Shown: positions 35,070 to 45,104, counted from the stretch's first letter. The stretch is DNA of 64,000 nt from CAYFKJ01 sp964528595 (GCA_964528595.1 CAZGTM010000010.1:25228-89227); one strand, 5' to 3'. The notes: generated from the letters alone by a model not told the origin. Program-made: numbers and translations.

Positions 35070-35951
35070 CTAACCGTCGGCCGCCGGTTCCAGCTTGTCC
35101 TGCGTCCGGGTGGCGAAATCGCCGGCGTCGTGACGCTCGCGAAGCTGTTCCTCAAGCGGACCCGTCGCCCTGTTGACCATGCGGCCGCGCTGCACGGTTT
35201 CGCGTGCGTCGATTTCCCGCGTCCACCTGCCGAGATGTTCGTAAGATTCGGCATCGAGGAATTCAGCCGCCTCGTAGACCCGGTTCAGCACGAGCGCGCC
35301 GTACCAGGGCCAGATGATGATATCCGCAATGGTGTATTCGTCACCGCACATGTAGCGATGGTCGGCCAGGTGACGGTCGAGCACATCCAACTGCCGCTTC
35401 ACTTCCATGGTGTAACGGTCGATGGCGTATTCGATGCGGTCAGGCGAATACTTGTAGAAATGACCGAAACCGCCGCCAAGATAGGGGGTGCTGCCCATCT
35501 GCCAGAACAGCCAGGAGAGACATTCCGCCCGCATGGCGGGATCACTCGGCAGCAGCGCGCCGAATTTCTCCGCCAGGTACAAGAGGATGGCGCCGGATTC
35601 GAACACCCGCGTCGGCGCCGGCGTGCTGTGATCAACCAGCGCCGGAATCTTGGAATTGGGGTTGGCCTCGACAAACCCTGAGCCGAACTGATCGCCGTCC
35701 CTGATATTGATCAGCCAGGCGTCATACTCGGCCCCCTCGTGCCCCAGCGCCAGCAGTTCCTCGAGCATCACCGTGACCTTCACGCCGTTGGGCGTGGCAA
35801 GCGAGTAGAGCTGCAAGGGGTGTTTGCCGACCGGCAGCTCCTTGTCGTGCGTCGCGCCGGCGATGGGCCGGTTGGTTTTGGCGAATTCCCCGCCGTTTTC
35901 CTTATCCCATGTCCAGACCTTGGGCGGCACGTAGGCTGATGAGTCGTTCAT
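35070..35951 (-). CDS. yghU: YghU-type glutathione S-transferase
   Basis: The 293-residue product starts at the ATG at 35951. The N-terminal extension with VWTWDKENGGEFAKTNRPIA is specific to the YghU/YfcG (nu-class) disulfide-bond oxidoreductases; the thioredoxin-like domain follows with YSLATPNGVKVTVMLEEL and NPNSKIPALVDHS, then the helical domain. These enzymes reduce disulfides or peroxides with two glutathiones. It is upstream of, and on the same strand as, an MFS gene. Confidence 0.9.
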   Translation of the reverse strand: MNDSSAYVPPKVWTWDKENGGEFAKTNRPIAGATHDKELPVGKHPLQLYSLATPNGVKVTVMLEELLALGHEGAEYDAWLINIRDGDQFGSGFVEANPNSKIPALVDHSTPAPTRVFESGAILLYLAEKFGALLPSDPAMRAECLSWLFWQMGSTPYLGGGFGHFYKYSPDRIEYAIDRYTMEVKRQLDVLDRHLADHRYMCGDEYTIADIIIWPWYGALVLNRVYEAAEFLDAESYEHLGRWTREIDARETVQRGRMVNRATGPLEEQLRERHDAGDFATRTQDKLEPAADG

Positions 35952-36170
35952 TAGAGGGGCTCCATTGAGGGATGGTGGACCGCGGGTTTCGATCCGACGG
36001 ATGAATTTGGGCGACAACGCCCGCCGCGCACTATTACCTGATACGTATGCCCTTGAACATTTTTTTCAAATCACTTCCCGCAACAATTCCGCGACCGGAG
36101 AATACCGGACATGGAAATTCGGCCCGGAATTTCGGATAGTTGGGCGACAAGACTTTCGAGGAGCGATGAA

Positions 36171-36938
36171 ATGACGAAACCAGTGTGTTTGGTGATCGGC
36201 GCCGGCGCCGGTATCGGCGGCCATGTGGGAAAGCGCTTTGCCCGCGAAGGCTATCACGCCGCGCTTTGCCGGCGCAGCGACGAAGATGGCCTGAAGACGC
36301 TGGTGGACGCCATCGAGAGCGACGGCGGCGCGGCGTCGGGCTTCCTGCTGAATGCCGTCGAGCCGGACGGCATCGAAGAGCGCATTGCCGCCGTCGAGGC
36401 CGATATCGGTCCGGTCGAAGTTCTGGTTTTCAACCTGGGCGCCCAGGTCGGCGACCGGGCGTTGAAGGATACCACCTACAAAGTCTTCGAACTGGGCTGG
36501 CGCATGGCGACATTCGCCTTGTTCCGCGCGGCGTCGACACTCTGTCCCCTGATGGAAGAACGCGGCAGGGGCACGCTCCTGGTGACTTCGGCCACCGCGG
36601 CCGTGCGGGGCAATGCCGGCCAGCACTCCCACGCCGCGGCCATGGGCGGGCGGCGCATGCTGTGCCAGTCGCTCAACGCCGAGTTCGCGCCCAAGGGCAT
36701 TCACGTCGCCCACATCATCATCGACGGCGCCGTGGACGCGCCTGACACGTTGGGCAAGATGCTGGGGCCTGAACAGTTCCAACAACTTCGCGAGAGCCGG
36801 GGACTGGAACACGACGGCCTCCTCGTCCCTGCCCACGTGGCGGACACCTACTACCACGTCGCCCAGCAGCACCGCGCCGCCTGGAGCCACGAAATCGATC
36901 TCCGTACATACGTTGACAAGCCCTGGTGGAACGGTTGA
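36171..36938 (+). CDS. SDR-fold protein with an atypical active site
   Basis: The 255-residue protein starts at the ATG at 36171 (GAGGAG upstream). The cofactor motif GAGAGIGG and NLGAQ-type strand-4 motif fit the SDR family. The catalytic region reads VTSATAAVRGNAG then HSHAAAMGGRRM, so the YxxxK is replaced by HxxxM. KGIHVAHIIIDGAVDAP is shared by a proteobacterial SDR subgroup that lacks the Tyr. It may be a non-canonical reductase or a binding protein. Confidence 0.8.
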   Translation: MTKPVCLVIGAGAGIGGHVGKRFAREGYHAALCRRSDEDGLKTLVDAIESDGGAASGFLLNAVEPDGIEERIAAVEADIGPVEVLVFNLGAQVGDRALKDTTYKVFELGWRMATFALFRAASTLCPLMEERGRGTLLVTSATAAVRGNAGQHSHAAAMGGRRMLCQSLNAEFAPKGIHVAHIIIDGAVDAPDTLGKMLGPEQFQQLRESRGLEHDGLLVPAHVADTYYHVAQQHRAAWSHEIDLRTYVDKPWWNG

Positions 36939-37041
36939 GAGCGTTGGCCGATAAGCGGACGAGGTACAGATATTGTAGTAGATTACCGGCGACGTCTCCC
37001 CCATGTTTGGCATAACGCAGCGATCCACGGGAGACATCGCA

Positions 37042-37587
37042 ATGAACGCCACCCTGCAAACCGCGCCGCCCTCCGATCCCGAGCGCCGGCGCACCGAATT
37101 CATCGATGCTATGAGCCGCGTCGCCTCGACCGTCAATATCGTCACCACCGACGGCCCCGCCGGCCGCGCCGGGCTTACGGTCACGGCCATGTCCTCGGTG
37201 TCCGCCGATGCCGGCCACCCCTCGCTCCTCGTCTGCCTCAACAGCCAAAGCAGCGCCTGCCGGCCATTGCTGGAAAACGGGGTCTTCTGCGTCAACGTGC
37301 TGCGCCAGGATCAGTCGGTGCTGTCGGATATTTTTTCCGGACGGCGCGTAACGGAGAACGGCGACCGGTTTTCCGCCGTTCACCACACCGCCGGCGCCAC
37401 CGGCGCGCCCCGCCTGAGCGTTGCACTCACAAGCTTCGATTGCCGGGTCGCCGACGCCACGCTGGTCGGCAGCCATTATGTGATCATCGGCGACGTGGCC
37501 GATGTCGTCTCGGACGCTGTTGGCGCGCCTCTCCTCTATCTCAACAGGGGCTATGCGGCACCTGTGCTTGAGGCCAAGGCGGCGTGA
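37042..37587 (+). CDS. flavin reductase family protein
   Basis: The 181-residue protein begins at the ATG at 37042 (GGGAGA upstream). The Flavin_Reduct (split-barrel FMN-binding) domain shows ASTVNIVTTDG, GLTVTAMSSVSAD, a LLVCLNSQSSA segment, FCVNVL and HYVIIGDV. Such enzymes supply reduced flavin to a partner monooxygenase or reductase. No monooxygenase gene is next to it, so the partner is unknown. Confidence 0.88.
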   Translation: MNATLQTAPPSDPERRRTEFIDAMSRVASTVNIVTTDGPAGRAGLTVTAMSSVSADAGHPSLLVCLNSQSSACRPLLENGVFCVNVLRQDQSVLSDIFSGRRVTENGDRFSAVHHTAGATGAPRLSVALTSFDCRVADATLVGSHYVIIGDVADVVSDAVGAPLLYLNRGYAAPVLEAKAA

Positions 37588-37735
37588 GACCCAAAGAGAT
37601 CTATACCCGCCAGGTGCCGCCCGACCTCCTGGGTTCAACGATACTCGCCCGGCGAAATCCCTCTCCAACTGGATACTTTGTCCACGGGCACTAGTATTAC
37701 GTCAGGCTGAAGGTTACGGGATAAGGGAGGGGAAA

Positions 37736-38167
37736 ATGATCAATCCGATCGCTGACTTCATGGCGATGAGGCGGGATATTCAGGCGCATTCCAAATGGAT
37801 CGGCGTTTGGGGCTTTATGCTCAATGTCCCGGTGTTGATCGGTGGCCTGGTTTTCATCAACCGGCCGGTCGGGGCGGCGGTGGCGGCCGCAATTGTGATC
37901 TCGGTGGTGATCGCTTCGCAAATGCACAAGCGCATCGGTCTCAGCCGGTTGCTCGGGATCTGCCACGTCGTCTTCCTGCCCGTCATTCCCCTGCAACTGA
38001 TCGAGTTGAGCAAGATTTCCGCGCCGGGCGCTTTCGAAATCTGGCTGGTTTACAGCAGCGCACTGATGTCCGTCTGCGTGCTCATCGACATCTTCGATCT
38101 GTTTCGCTACTTCGTTCTGGAAAACCGGGTTTACGGCAATCCGGAACCGAAGCAGCCGATCGACTGA
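37736..38167 (+). CDS. four-helix membrane protein of unknown function
   Basis: The 143-residue product starts at the ATG at 37736, behind GGGAGGGGA. Four hydrophobic segments are seen (about residues 24-42, 46-60, 73-90 and 101-121), with short charged loops and a hydrophilic tail ending EPKQPID. I recognise no family motif. It stands alone between a flavin reductase gene and a converging MFS gene. Confidence 0.65.
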   Translation: MINPIADFMAMRRDIQAHSKWIGVWGFMLNVPVLIGGLVFINRPVGAAVAAAIVISVVIASQMHKRIGLSRLLGICHVVFLPVIPLQLIELSKISAPGAFEIWLVYSSALMSVCVLIDIFDLFRYFVLENRVYGNPEPKQPID

Positions 38168-38232
38168 GGGCTGCCTGCGTTAAGGGAACAAGTATTTGTT
38201 GCGGCCCCATACTGATCGGACGCAGCTGAGCT

Positions 38233-39453
38233 TCAATCGCTCCGGGTCAGATCCAAAGTCGGTAATCTCAGCGCCAATACGAGCCCCACGCTTGCCAACA
38301 ACGCCAGGGCCATGAACGCCGGGCCATAGCTGTTCGTCTGATCGAATATTCGCCCCGCCAAGATCGGGCCGATGGAGCCGCCGATGGTGCCGAAAAAGAG
38401 AACGAAGCCGAAGATGGCGCCATGGGCCTTCAAGCCGAAATACTGGGCGACATTGGGCGACGTGACGGTAAAGAACCCGCCGTGGCCAAATCCGTAGACC
38501 GCCATGGCGCCGAACAAAAGCCATGGCGCGGATATGACGTAAAAGGCCAGAAGGCTGGCAATCAGCGGCACGAAACAGAGAATCAGGCTGCGCCTGCCGC
38601 CGATGCGGTCGACCAGGCCGCCCACCGCCAGCCGCCCTGCCACGCTGGCCGCCCCCATGACCGACAGGAGCGTTGCCGCCGAAGCGGGACTCATTCCGAG
38701 ATCCATGCCGTGAACGACGATGTGGAACGGGATCGTCGTCAACGTGGCAAAGAAACAGAACTGAATGGTGCAAATCATCCAGAAAGTGGGGCTGCGGCGG
38801 GCTTCTCCGAAGTGAAACCCGGCCAGATCGGTTGGGCGGTCCGATGCTCCGCTCTTGGACGGGTTGTTCATCAGCATGGCCGCCATGACTAAAAGGACCA
38901 CTCCGGCACAGCCCAAGATCACCAGCGCCAGCCGCCAGTCATATAGCGTAATCAGGATTGCGGTGACGGGCGGCACGACGACCTGGCCGGTTGCCGTCCC
39001 CACTTTCACCACGCCGGTCATGATGCCGCGGCGTTTTTGAAACTGTTTCGCAATCGTCGACAGGGTAACCACGTCGTGGGTGGCTAGTCCGACGCCGATA
39101 AACAGGCCGAACACCGCGAACAATTGCCACGGCACCGTGACCTGGGCCAAAAGCAAATATCCCGAGCCGCCGAGAACGCCCGCCGCCGCCAGGACCAGCC
39201 GCGGACCGTACCGGTCGCTCAATTGACCGCCGAAGAAAGCCAAAACGCCCGAGACGAAGAAAGCCAGGGACAGGCAGCTTGAGAGCAGCGCCCGGGACCA
39301 GCCGTATTCCTCCTCAAACGACTTGAAGAACAGGGCGTAGGAAAACAGCAGCCCGACGACCAGCAATTGAGTCAGAAAGGCGCCCAGAACGGTCAGGAAG
39401 CGTTTATCGAGGCGGGAGATGGATAAGAACCTGGGCACGATGCGGATGTCCAT
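38233..39453 (-). CDS. MFS transporter, oxalate/formate antiporter-like
   Basis: The 406-residue protein starts at the ATG at 39453, in front of the first membrane helix; an in-frame start at 39534 would add basic residues. Twelve helices are visible, with GQLSDRYGPR as motif A in the first half and GGLVDRIGGRRSLI in the second, and SFEEEYGWSRALLSSCLSL after helix 1, which is typical of OFA/monocarboxylate carriers. It probably carries a monocarboxylate or dicarboxylate. Confidence 0.85.
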   Translation of the reverse strand: MDIRIVPRFLSISRLDKRFLTVLGAFLTQLLVVGLLFSYALFFKSFEEEYGWSRALLSSCLSLAFFVSGVLAFFGGQLSDRYGPRLVLAAAGVLGGSGYLLLAQVTVPWQLFAVFGLFIGVGLATHDVVTLSTIAKQFQKRRGIMTGVVKVGTATGQVVVPPVTAILITLYDWRLALVILGCAGVVLLVMAAMLMNNPSKSGASDRPTDLAGFHFGEARRSPTFWMICTIQFCFFATLTTIPFHIVVHGMDLGMSPASAATLLSVMGAASVAGRLAVGGLVDRIGGRRSLILCFVPLIASLLAFYVISAPWLLFGAMAVYGFGHGGFFTVTSPNVAQYFGLKAHGAIFGFVLFFGTIGGSIGPILAGRIFDQTNSYGPAFMALALLASVGLVLALRLPTLDLTRSD

Positions 39454-39609
39454 TGCCGGGAGACGCCTGGGCCCGGAAAAGCCGGGCCGAGGCGGAACGA
39501 CGACACGCCGCCGCGCCCCCGGATGAGACAGCAACAGGCTTGACCGGTCAAGCCGTGAAGGGAAATGGCAGGGCAGCAGCAGCAGAACCGCTCCCGTTAC
39601 CGTGTAATC

Positions 39610-40371
39610 TCAGGAAGGAGGCTTAGACCAATCCTCCCAGCGCAAAATCTCGTCGTATTTCCCGTTGGCTTTGAGCACGTCCAATTCCCTGTCGAACCGG
39701 TTCCGCAGATCGCCATCCCTGAAACCGACATAAAATACGTTTTTGCTTTGGCCCGGCACGGGTTGATAGAAAAAATCCGTGCTGACGATGCGCTTGGCAA
39801 AGACGGGATCTCCGCGAAGCCTTTCAACCCAATATTTGAAGATCTTCTCGTCGATAACGATCACGTTGCAACGGCCGCCAAGAAACACTCTGACTTGGGC
39901 CTCCTGATCGACGAATTCGTGGTAGCTGAAGGATTCCATTGCCTCTTGGAATTCGCGGCCCAAATGCTCGTCGGCCTGCTGCCAGGTACAAACGGATTTT
40001 CCGGCGAGGTCCGCGAACGCCGAAATCCGAGCCTTGTCGGTTTGCCTCACGATGATGAAATTCTGATAGCTCACAAACTCCTTCGAATAGAACATCCGCG
40101 GATCGGTTTTTTTGACCTCGACGGCGATATCAATTTCGCCATTCGACAACATGCGCTCCATGCGAACGTTGCCCACGTATTTCGGAATAAACGGTCGGTC
40201 CAACTTCCCGAACACGCGCTTGAACAATTCAACGGAAATGCCGGTTGAGGCATCCTGCATCACATAGGGGGGTCGGGAGGTGCCGAAGGCGACTTTGTCC
40301 TCCGCCGCCGCTTCGGTCGCCAGACCCAAACAGAACGTCACGATCATCGCCCCGGTCAGTGTTTTCAACAT
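39610..40371 (-). CDS. periplasmic substrate-binding protein (SBP_bac_3)
   Basis: The 253-residue protein starts at the ATG at 40371 and has a signal peptide ending near ATEAAAED. The bacterial solute-binding family 3 fold shows PPYVMQDASTGISVELFK, MERMLSNGEIDIAVEVKKTD and FDRELDVLKANGKYDEIL. No ABC permease or ATPase lies next to it, so it is an orphan that may serve a distant transporter or a sensor. The ligand, perhaps an amino acid, is unknown. Confidence 0.85.
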   Translation of the reverse strand: MLKTLTGAMIVTFCLGLATEAAAEDKVAFGTSRPPYVMQDASTGISVELFKRVFGKLDRPFIPKYVGNVRMERMLSNGEIDIAVEVKKTDPRMFYSKEFVSYQNFIIVRQTDKARISAFADLAGKSVCTWQQADEHLGREFQEAMESFSYHEFVDQEAQVRVFLGGRCNVIVIDEKIFKYWVERLRGDPVFAKRIVSTDFFYQPVPGQSKNVFYVGFRDGDLRNRFDRELDVLKANGKYDEILRWEDWSKPPS

Positions 40372-40625
40372 TCCGTCCTTCCCAGTCAGCGTTGCTTCAC
40401 GCACTTGATCATGTGCAGTCCAGATCGATCAGTCGACCATACCTGATTTGGCCATTTGAACTCCATGGGTCATTGGCGGACCTAGCCGCTGCAACAATCT
40501 TCGCCGGCAAGCTCACGAAGCCGTTCCGGTTGGGTGATTTCGCTTGTGTAACGCGATGCCCGAACACTAGAATGTTCATGATTTGTTCGAACTTCGCTAA
40601 CGAAAATCACTGGGAGAATTTGAAG

Positions 40626-41030
40626 ATGACTGGACAATTCTTAGGCGCCAATCCGATTCTGCCGGTGAAGGACGTGCGGGAAACGACCCGGTTCTATAAG
40701 CAAAAACTCGGCTTCGAAATTATTGTGCTGTGGGAAGAGCCTGCTTACGGCGTTGTGAAACGCGGCGGGACGGTTCTCGAATTTGGCGACCGGCGCCAGG
40801 CCCACGCCGGCAGTGGCGTCTGCAGCATCCACGTCAGCAACGCCGACAAAATCTACGAGGAATTCAGCGCAAAAGGCATCGAGTTTGTCGGCGACCTCGC
40901 CGACCGCGACTACGGCTGCCGGGATTTTCGGGTTCGCGACAACAACGGCAACATGCTGATTATCGGCCACGATTTGGAAAACCAGGACGAACTGTTAAGA
41001 CGGGGTAATGTCGCCTTCGCGCACAGCTGA
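40626..41030 (+). CDS. VOC superfamily protein
   Basis: The 134-residue protein starts at the ATG at 40626, following GGGAG. The VOC module is recognised by NPILPVKDVRETTRFYKQKLG, GSGVCSIHVSNADKIYEEF and CRDFRVRDNNGNMLIIGHD. This is the pattern of bleomycin-resistance-like binding proteins, in which the ligand site lacks a full metal set. The function is unknown. The 254-base interval upstream of it shows no strong promoter. Confidence 0.82.
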   Translation: MTGQFLGANPILPVKDVRETTRFYKQKLGFEIIVLWEEPAYGVVKRGGTVLEFGDRRQAHAGSGVCSIHVSNADKIYEEFSAKGIEFVGDLADRDYGCRDFRVRDNNGNMLIIGHDLENQDELLRRGNVAFAHS

Positions 41031-41125
41031 ACGCGCGCAACGATTTCCAATCGCCTGCAAGTAGGTAACGTGTGCCCAGAACTCGAAACTGCCTCGGAAC
41101 TGCGCCGAGCCATTGGTGCTCGCCG

Positions 41126-42859
41126 CTAGGTCTCCAGCCCGGCCAGGCGGAGTCCGTCGAACAAATGCTTGAAATGGTCATCGTCGAGCCAGGGCGAGTA
41201 ATCGAGGGCATATTGCTCCGAGAAATTGGGAATGTGTTGAAGCAGCTCATTGAGCGCCGATGCAGCCTCTTCCGTTCGGCCGAGATGCCCCAGGGCCGAT
41301 GCAAGAACGGCGTAGCGAGACCACTGAAAATTGGGCAGCAGCAGGGCCCGCCGTGCCCAATCCACGGCTTCTTCATGCCGGCGGAGGTAGAGCATTGCTT
41401 GGGCTTTCCGAACCAGAAATGAACCCAAATTGGCGTCCTGGGGACTGAGACGGATGGCGTCGTCGAGATGCGGCAGGCTCGGTTCGGGTTCGCCCCGGAA
41501 CACATGCGCCGCACCCAGACTGTAGTGCGCCAGCGCGTCGCTCGGGTTGAGGTCGATGGCATGGCGAAATTCGGACATCGCCTCATCGAACATCCTGTTG
41601 GACATAACCGCCCGGCCGAGCGCGCAATGGGCATCCGAGTCCTCGCGGTCAACGGCAACGGCTTGGCGTCCGGCCGCCAGTGCGGCCCGGCGCGCGACGT
41701 CCGGATCGTCGGCATGGCCGAGAACCAAACTGTAATACTGCAAATTCGCCAAACCTGTATATGCCGGGGCAAAATTCGGGTCCATCTCCGTCACGCGGGA
41801 AAATGCGGCTTCAGCTTTCGGCAGGCTCTCCGCGGTCAGCTTGTGAAGTTCTGACATGCCGCGCTGATAGATATCCCACACGCCGAGATTATCCGGTTTC
41901 TTGAGCCGCGCCCGGGCCTGCTCGGCCTTGTTCAGTTCCGGCTCGATGGCGCCGACGATGGTCTGGGTCAGTTCGTCCTGCAGATCGAAGATGTCTTCAA
42001 GGTCGCGGTCGTAGCGTTCCGCCCAGAGATGGTTGCCGCTGGTCCCGTCGAGCAGCTGCGCCGTCAAGCGAATCCGGTTGGATGCCTTGCGCACGCTGCC
42101 CTCCAGGACATAGCGGACGCCGAGTTCACCGGCAACCTGCCGGATGTCGGTGCTTTGGCCCTTGTAGGCAAATGTGGAGTTGCGCGCGATCACGAAAAAC
42201 TGACGGACGCGGCTGAGAGCGGTAATGATGTCTTCGGTAATGCCGTCGGAGAAGTATTCCTGTTCCGCGTCTCTCGACATGTTGTCAAAAGGTAGAATCG
42301 CAACCGACGGTTTTTCCGGAATTGCCATGTCAGCGGGTTGAGAATTTGCGGCGTCGGCCCATGCCACCCGAAACACATGCACCGGCGCGGAGACGTGTTT
42401 GACCTCGTGCGTGCCCATGTCCTCGAAAGCATAGTCCAGCCGATTGCGGACCGATTCATAGACCATGCCGGACACGCAGATCCCGCCTTCGTCGGCCAGG
42501 GCTTCGATGCGGGCGGCGATGTTGACGCCCTCGCCGTGAATGTCCCGGCCGTCATCGACGATATCGCCGAGGTTCACACCCATGCGGAAATCGAGCGGAC
42601 TTGCCGCCAATTTCTCCTGCATGGCCACCGCGCAGTTTACCGCGTCCTGTACGACCGGGAACTCCGCCAGAAATCCGTCGCCGGTCAGCTTGACGATGCG
42701 CCCGGCGTGCGCGGCGATGGCGGGCTCGATAACGTCGCCCCGCGCTGCCTTCCAGGCCGCGACCGTGCCGTCGGTGTCCTGCTCCACCAGTTTGGTATAG
42801 CCCGCAACGTCCGCCGCCAGAATCGCCGCCAGCCGCCGGTTGTCGTTACCCTCAACCAT
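41126..42859 (-). CDS. class III adenylate cyclase with TolB-like and TPR domains
   Basis: The 577-residue protein starts at the ATG at 42859. The cyclase domain (about 1-170) has AADVAGYTKLV (metal Asp), IVKLTGDGFLAEF (Lys and second metal Asp) and HGEGVNIAARIEAL (transition-state Asn and Arg). A middle region (about 195-330; VAILPFDNMSRD, YFSDGITEDIITAL) is TolB-N/FlgO-like. Several TPR repeats follow (HYSLGAAHVFRG, ALDYSPW region). This is the common CyaI-like soluble layout in alphaproteobacteria. Predicted product is cAMP. Confidence 0.9.
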   Translation of the reverse strand: MVEGNDNRRLAAILAADVAGYTKLVEQDTDGTVAAWKAARGDVIEPAIAAHAGRIVKLTGDGFLAEFPVVQDAVNCAVAMQEKLAASPLDFRMGVNLGDIVDDGRDIHGEGVNIAARIEALADEGGICVSGMVYESVRNRLDYAFEDMGTHEVKHVSAPVHVFRVAWADAANSQPADMAIPEKPSVAILPFDNMSRDAEQEYFSDGITEDIITALSRVRQFFVIARNSTFAYKGQSTDIRQVAGELGVRYVLEGSVRKASNRIRLTAQLLDGTSGNHLWAERYDRDLEDIFDLQDELTQTIVGAIEPELNKAEQARARLKKPDNLGVWDIYQRGMSELHKLTAESLPKAEAAFSRVTEMDPNFAPAYTGLANLQYYSLVLGHADDPDVARRAALAAGRQAVAVDREDSDAHCALGRAVMSNRMFDEAMSEFRHAIDLNPSDALAHYSLGAAHVFRGEPEPSLPHLDDAIRLSPQDANLGSFLVRKAQAMLYLRRHEEAVDWARRALLLPNFQWSRYAVLASALGHLGRTEEAASALNELLQHIPNFSEQYALDYSPWLDDDHFKHLFDGLRLAGLET

Positions 42860-42995
42860 CGCCCCTCCCCCGAGGATCGATTCCGGCAAAGACTAACCGA
42901 AATGCCATCCGGCGGCTATGATCTCGACACGGGCTTGTACCTGATTGGGTGCCGCTCGGGGCTGGGCAACCGAGGGAAAACCAAGGAGGCGGGGT

Positions 42996-43931
42996 ATGAA
43001 AGCAGGCACGCGGAATACCACTCGCCGCGCATTCCTGGCGTCCCTGACGGCTTTGGGCGCAGCGGCTCCGTTCGCATTCTCCCCCAAGTCCGCCGCCGCC
43101 GCACCGCCGCTGACCAGGCTTATCCCGGGGACGGGCGAGCGGCTGCCGGTCATCGGCATGGGATCATGGATAACGTTCGATGTCGGCGACGACGCCTCGG
43201 CGCGGGCCGTCCGCGTCCGGGTGCTCAAGGCGTTCTTCGAGGCCGGCGGGGGCATGATCGATTCGTCCCCCATGTACGGCACGTCCGAGGAGGTGATCGG
43301 CCACAGCCTGGCGCGTACCGGCGATAGGGCCAAGCTATTCGCGGCAACCAAGGTATGGACGCCCATGCAATGGTACGGCGTCAAGCAAATGCGCAATTCC
43401 GAGCACCTGTGGGGACAAGGGCCCTTCGATTTGATACAGGTCCATAACCTGTGGTCGTGGCAGGCGCACCTGGAGACGCTGCTTAGGTGGAAGGCCGAAG
43501 GCCGCGTCCGCTTCATCGGCGTCACCACGTCCCACGGGCGTCGGCATGACGAGCTGGCGGAAATCATGGCCTCGGCCCCGATCGATTTCGTCCAGTTTAC
43601 CTACAACGTCCTCGACCGGGAGGCCGAGCAGCGGCTGCTGCCGCTGGCCGCCGAACGCCGCCTGGCGGTGATCATCAACCGGCCGTTCCGGCGGGGCGCT
43701 CTGTTCGACCGTTTCCAACGCCACCCCCTGCCCCCCTGGGCGGCGGAAATCGATTGCGCCAACTGGGCGCAGTTCTTCCTCAAATTCATCGTCTCGCACC
43801 CGGCCGTCACCTGCGCCATCCCGGCGACCTCCAGGGTCGATCACATGCGCGAGAACATGGGCGCGGCCCGCGGCCGCCTGCCCGATGCCAAAACCCGCCG
43901 GCGCATGATCCGATACCTTGAGAATCTTTAA
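42996..43931 (+). CDS. Tat-exported aldo/keto reductase
   Basis: The 311-residue protein starts at the ATG at 42996 (AAGGAGG upstream). The N-terminus carries a twin-arginine signal, TTRRAFLASLTALGAA. The aldo/keto reductase barrel has catalytic residues in place: Asp and Tyr in IDSSPMYGTSE, Lys in AATKVW and His in DLIQVHN. It is probably folded with its cofactor in the cytosol and exported by Tat to the periplasm. Periplasmic AKRs are known, but their substrates are mostly undefined. Confidence 0.88.
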   Translation: MKAGTRNTTRRAFLASLTALGAAAPFAFSPKSAAAAPPLTRLIPGTGERLPVIGMGSWITFDVGDDASARAVRVRVLKAFFEAGGGMIDSSPMYGTSEEVIGHSLARTGDRAKLFAATKVWTPMQWYGVKQMRNSEHLWGQGPFDLIQVHNLWSWQAHLETLLRWKAEGRVRFIGVTTSHGRRHDELAEIMASAPIDFVQFTYNVLDREAEQRLLPLAAERRLAVIINRPFRRGALFDRFQRHPLPPWAAEIDCANWAQFFLKFIVSHPAVTCAIPATSRVDHMRENMGAARGRLPDAKTRRRMIRYLENL

Positions 43932-43955
43932 GGCGCGCGGGTAGGGAAGCCGGTG

Positions 43956-44381
43956 TCAATCGGACGCGGAGGCGCCGATATCGGTCACGGTCTTGCAGAC
44001 GCCGTAGGCCATGGCCGTCAGTCTTTTGCGATAGATGCGCTGGGCGAATTGTCCGTCGGGGCGAATGCGAATCCAGTCCCGGCTGGCGACCGGCCTGATC
44101 ACCATGGCGTCGTCCCGTTTGACCCGGGCCCGGACCGGTTGCTCCCGGCCGGCAAACCACACCGTGGCCGCCGTTTGCCGTATCTCGATCTCCATCGCCA
44201 CCGTGGGAATGTCCGTGGCGTTGACGCAGCCGATATGAATGTTGCCGCAAAAATGGGGCACCAAGGGCCGGCAATTGTAGCGGAGACTTTCTTCCGCCGC
44301 CGCCGTTCCCGTCAGGCTGATCATGACAACCAGGGCGGCAAGAATGGGAATTGCGGCCCTCGTTCGATTGGATCCGTTCAA
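43956..44381 (-). CDS. small secreted protein with conserved cysteines, unknown function
   Basis: A signal peptide (AAIPILAALVVMISL, cleavage near TAAAEES) is followed by about 110 residues with four early cysteines (YNCRPL, HFCGN, GCVN) and later basic strands. The most plausible start is the TTG at 44381, five codons before the signal core; in-frame ATG lies much farther upstream at 44609. The start is uncertain. I do not recognise the family. Confidence 0.55.
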   Translation of the reverse strand: MNGSNRTRAAIPILAALVVMISLTGTAAAEESLRYNCRPLVPHFCGNIHIGCVNATDIPTVAMEIEIRQTAATVWFAGREQPVRARVKRDDAMVIRPVASRDWIRIRPDGQFAQRIYRKRLTAMAYGVCKTVTDIGASASD

Positions 44382-44555
44382 TTCAGAATTTCCCGGTTTA
44401 CCCGACTTAGGCGTCGAGGGCTTCGGAACGATGATGCTGAATAGTCGCCGAAAGATCAAATTGGCGCGGTGGGGACGAGAAGTTGTTGCGTGTTCACGGA
44501 ACTCCACCGAACTCCCATTTGGGTGATAGGATCGGCATACCAGAATGACTTCAAT

Positions 44556-44918
44556 ATGGCGCCACGAATGAGCACAGCACGAACTCCCCAAGAGATACTC
44601 GCCCATCACGCCTCTGCATTGCGTAACGGGGATTTGGGGGAAGTGTTGAAGGACTTCGACGAAAGTTCAGTTTTGATCACCCTCGACAGGACCTACCGGG
44701 GGCGCAATGAAATCGGGGATTTCTACGCTTGGCTCATGGCTTCGCTGCCCAACGCGGTGTGGACCGCAAAACGGGTCTTTGAACACAACACACTTTTGGT
44801 CCAATGGACGGCTAAGTCGGATCGTTTCACCGTCAATGATGGTATCGATACATTCATTTTTCGCGACGGCATGATTAGTGTTCAGACGGTGCGGGCGACA
44901 GTTCTTGAAACCGAATAA
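44556..44918 (+). CDS. SnoaL/NTF2-like protein
   Basis: The 120-residue product begins at the ATG at 44556 or 44568. It shows the NTF2-like pattern: PQEILAHHASALRNGDLGEVL, DFDESSVLITLDRTYRG, a FYAWL helix and paired strands WTAKSDRFTVNDGIDTFIFR. It is one of three NTF2-like proteins in the window. No active-site residues can be specified. Confidence 0.75.
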   Translation: MAPRMSTARTPQEILAHHASALRNGDLGEVLKDFDESSVLITLDRTYRGRNEIGDFYAWLMASLPNAVWTAKRVFEHNTLLVQWTAKSDRFTVNDGIDTFIFRDGMISVQTVRATVLETE

Positions 44919-45104
44919 ACAACTGATGAACTTTAAGGCAATTGCCGTTTAGGATCAGAAACGGACTCCCTAGACCTGCTTACTCCCCGCAACGTCACGG
45001 CATCAACGGTATTATCCGACCCCTACCGCGTCAGCGGCTCGTTCTTGATGCGTCGAAAATGGGATTGATTACCCTTCTCCGCTATCAGCCTTTACCTTCT
45101 GCGA

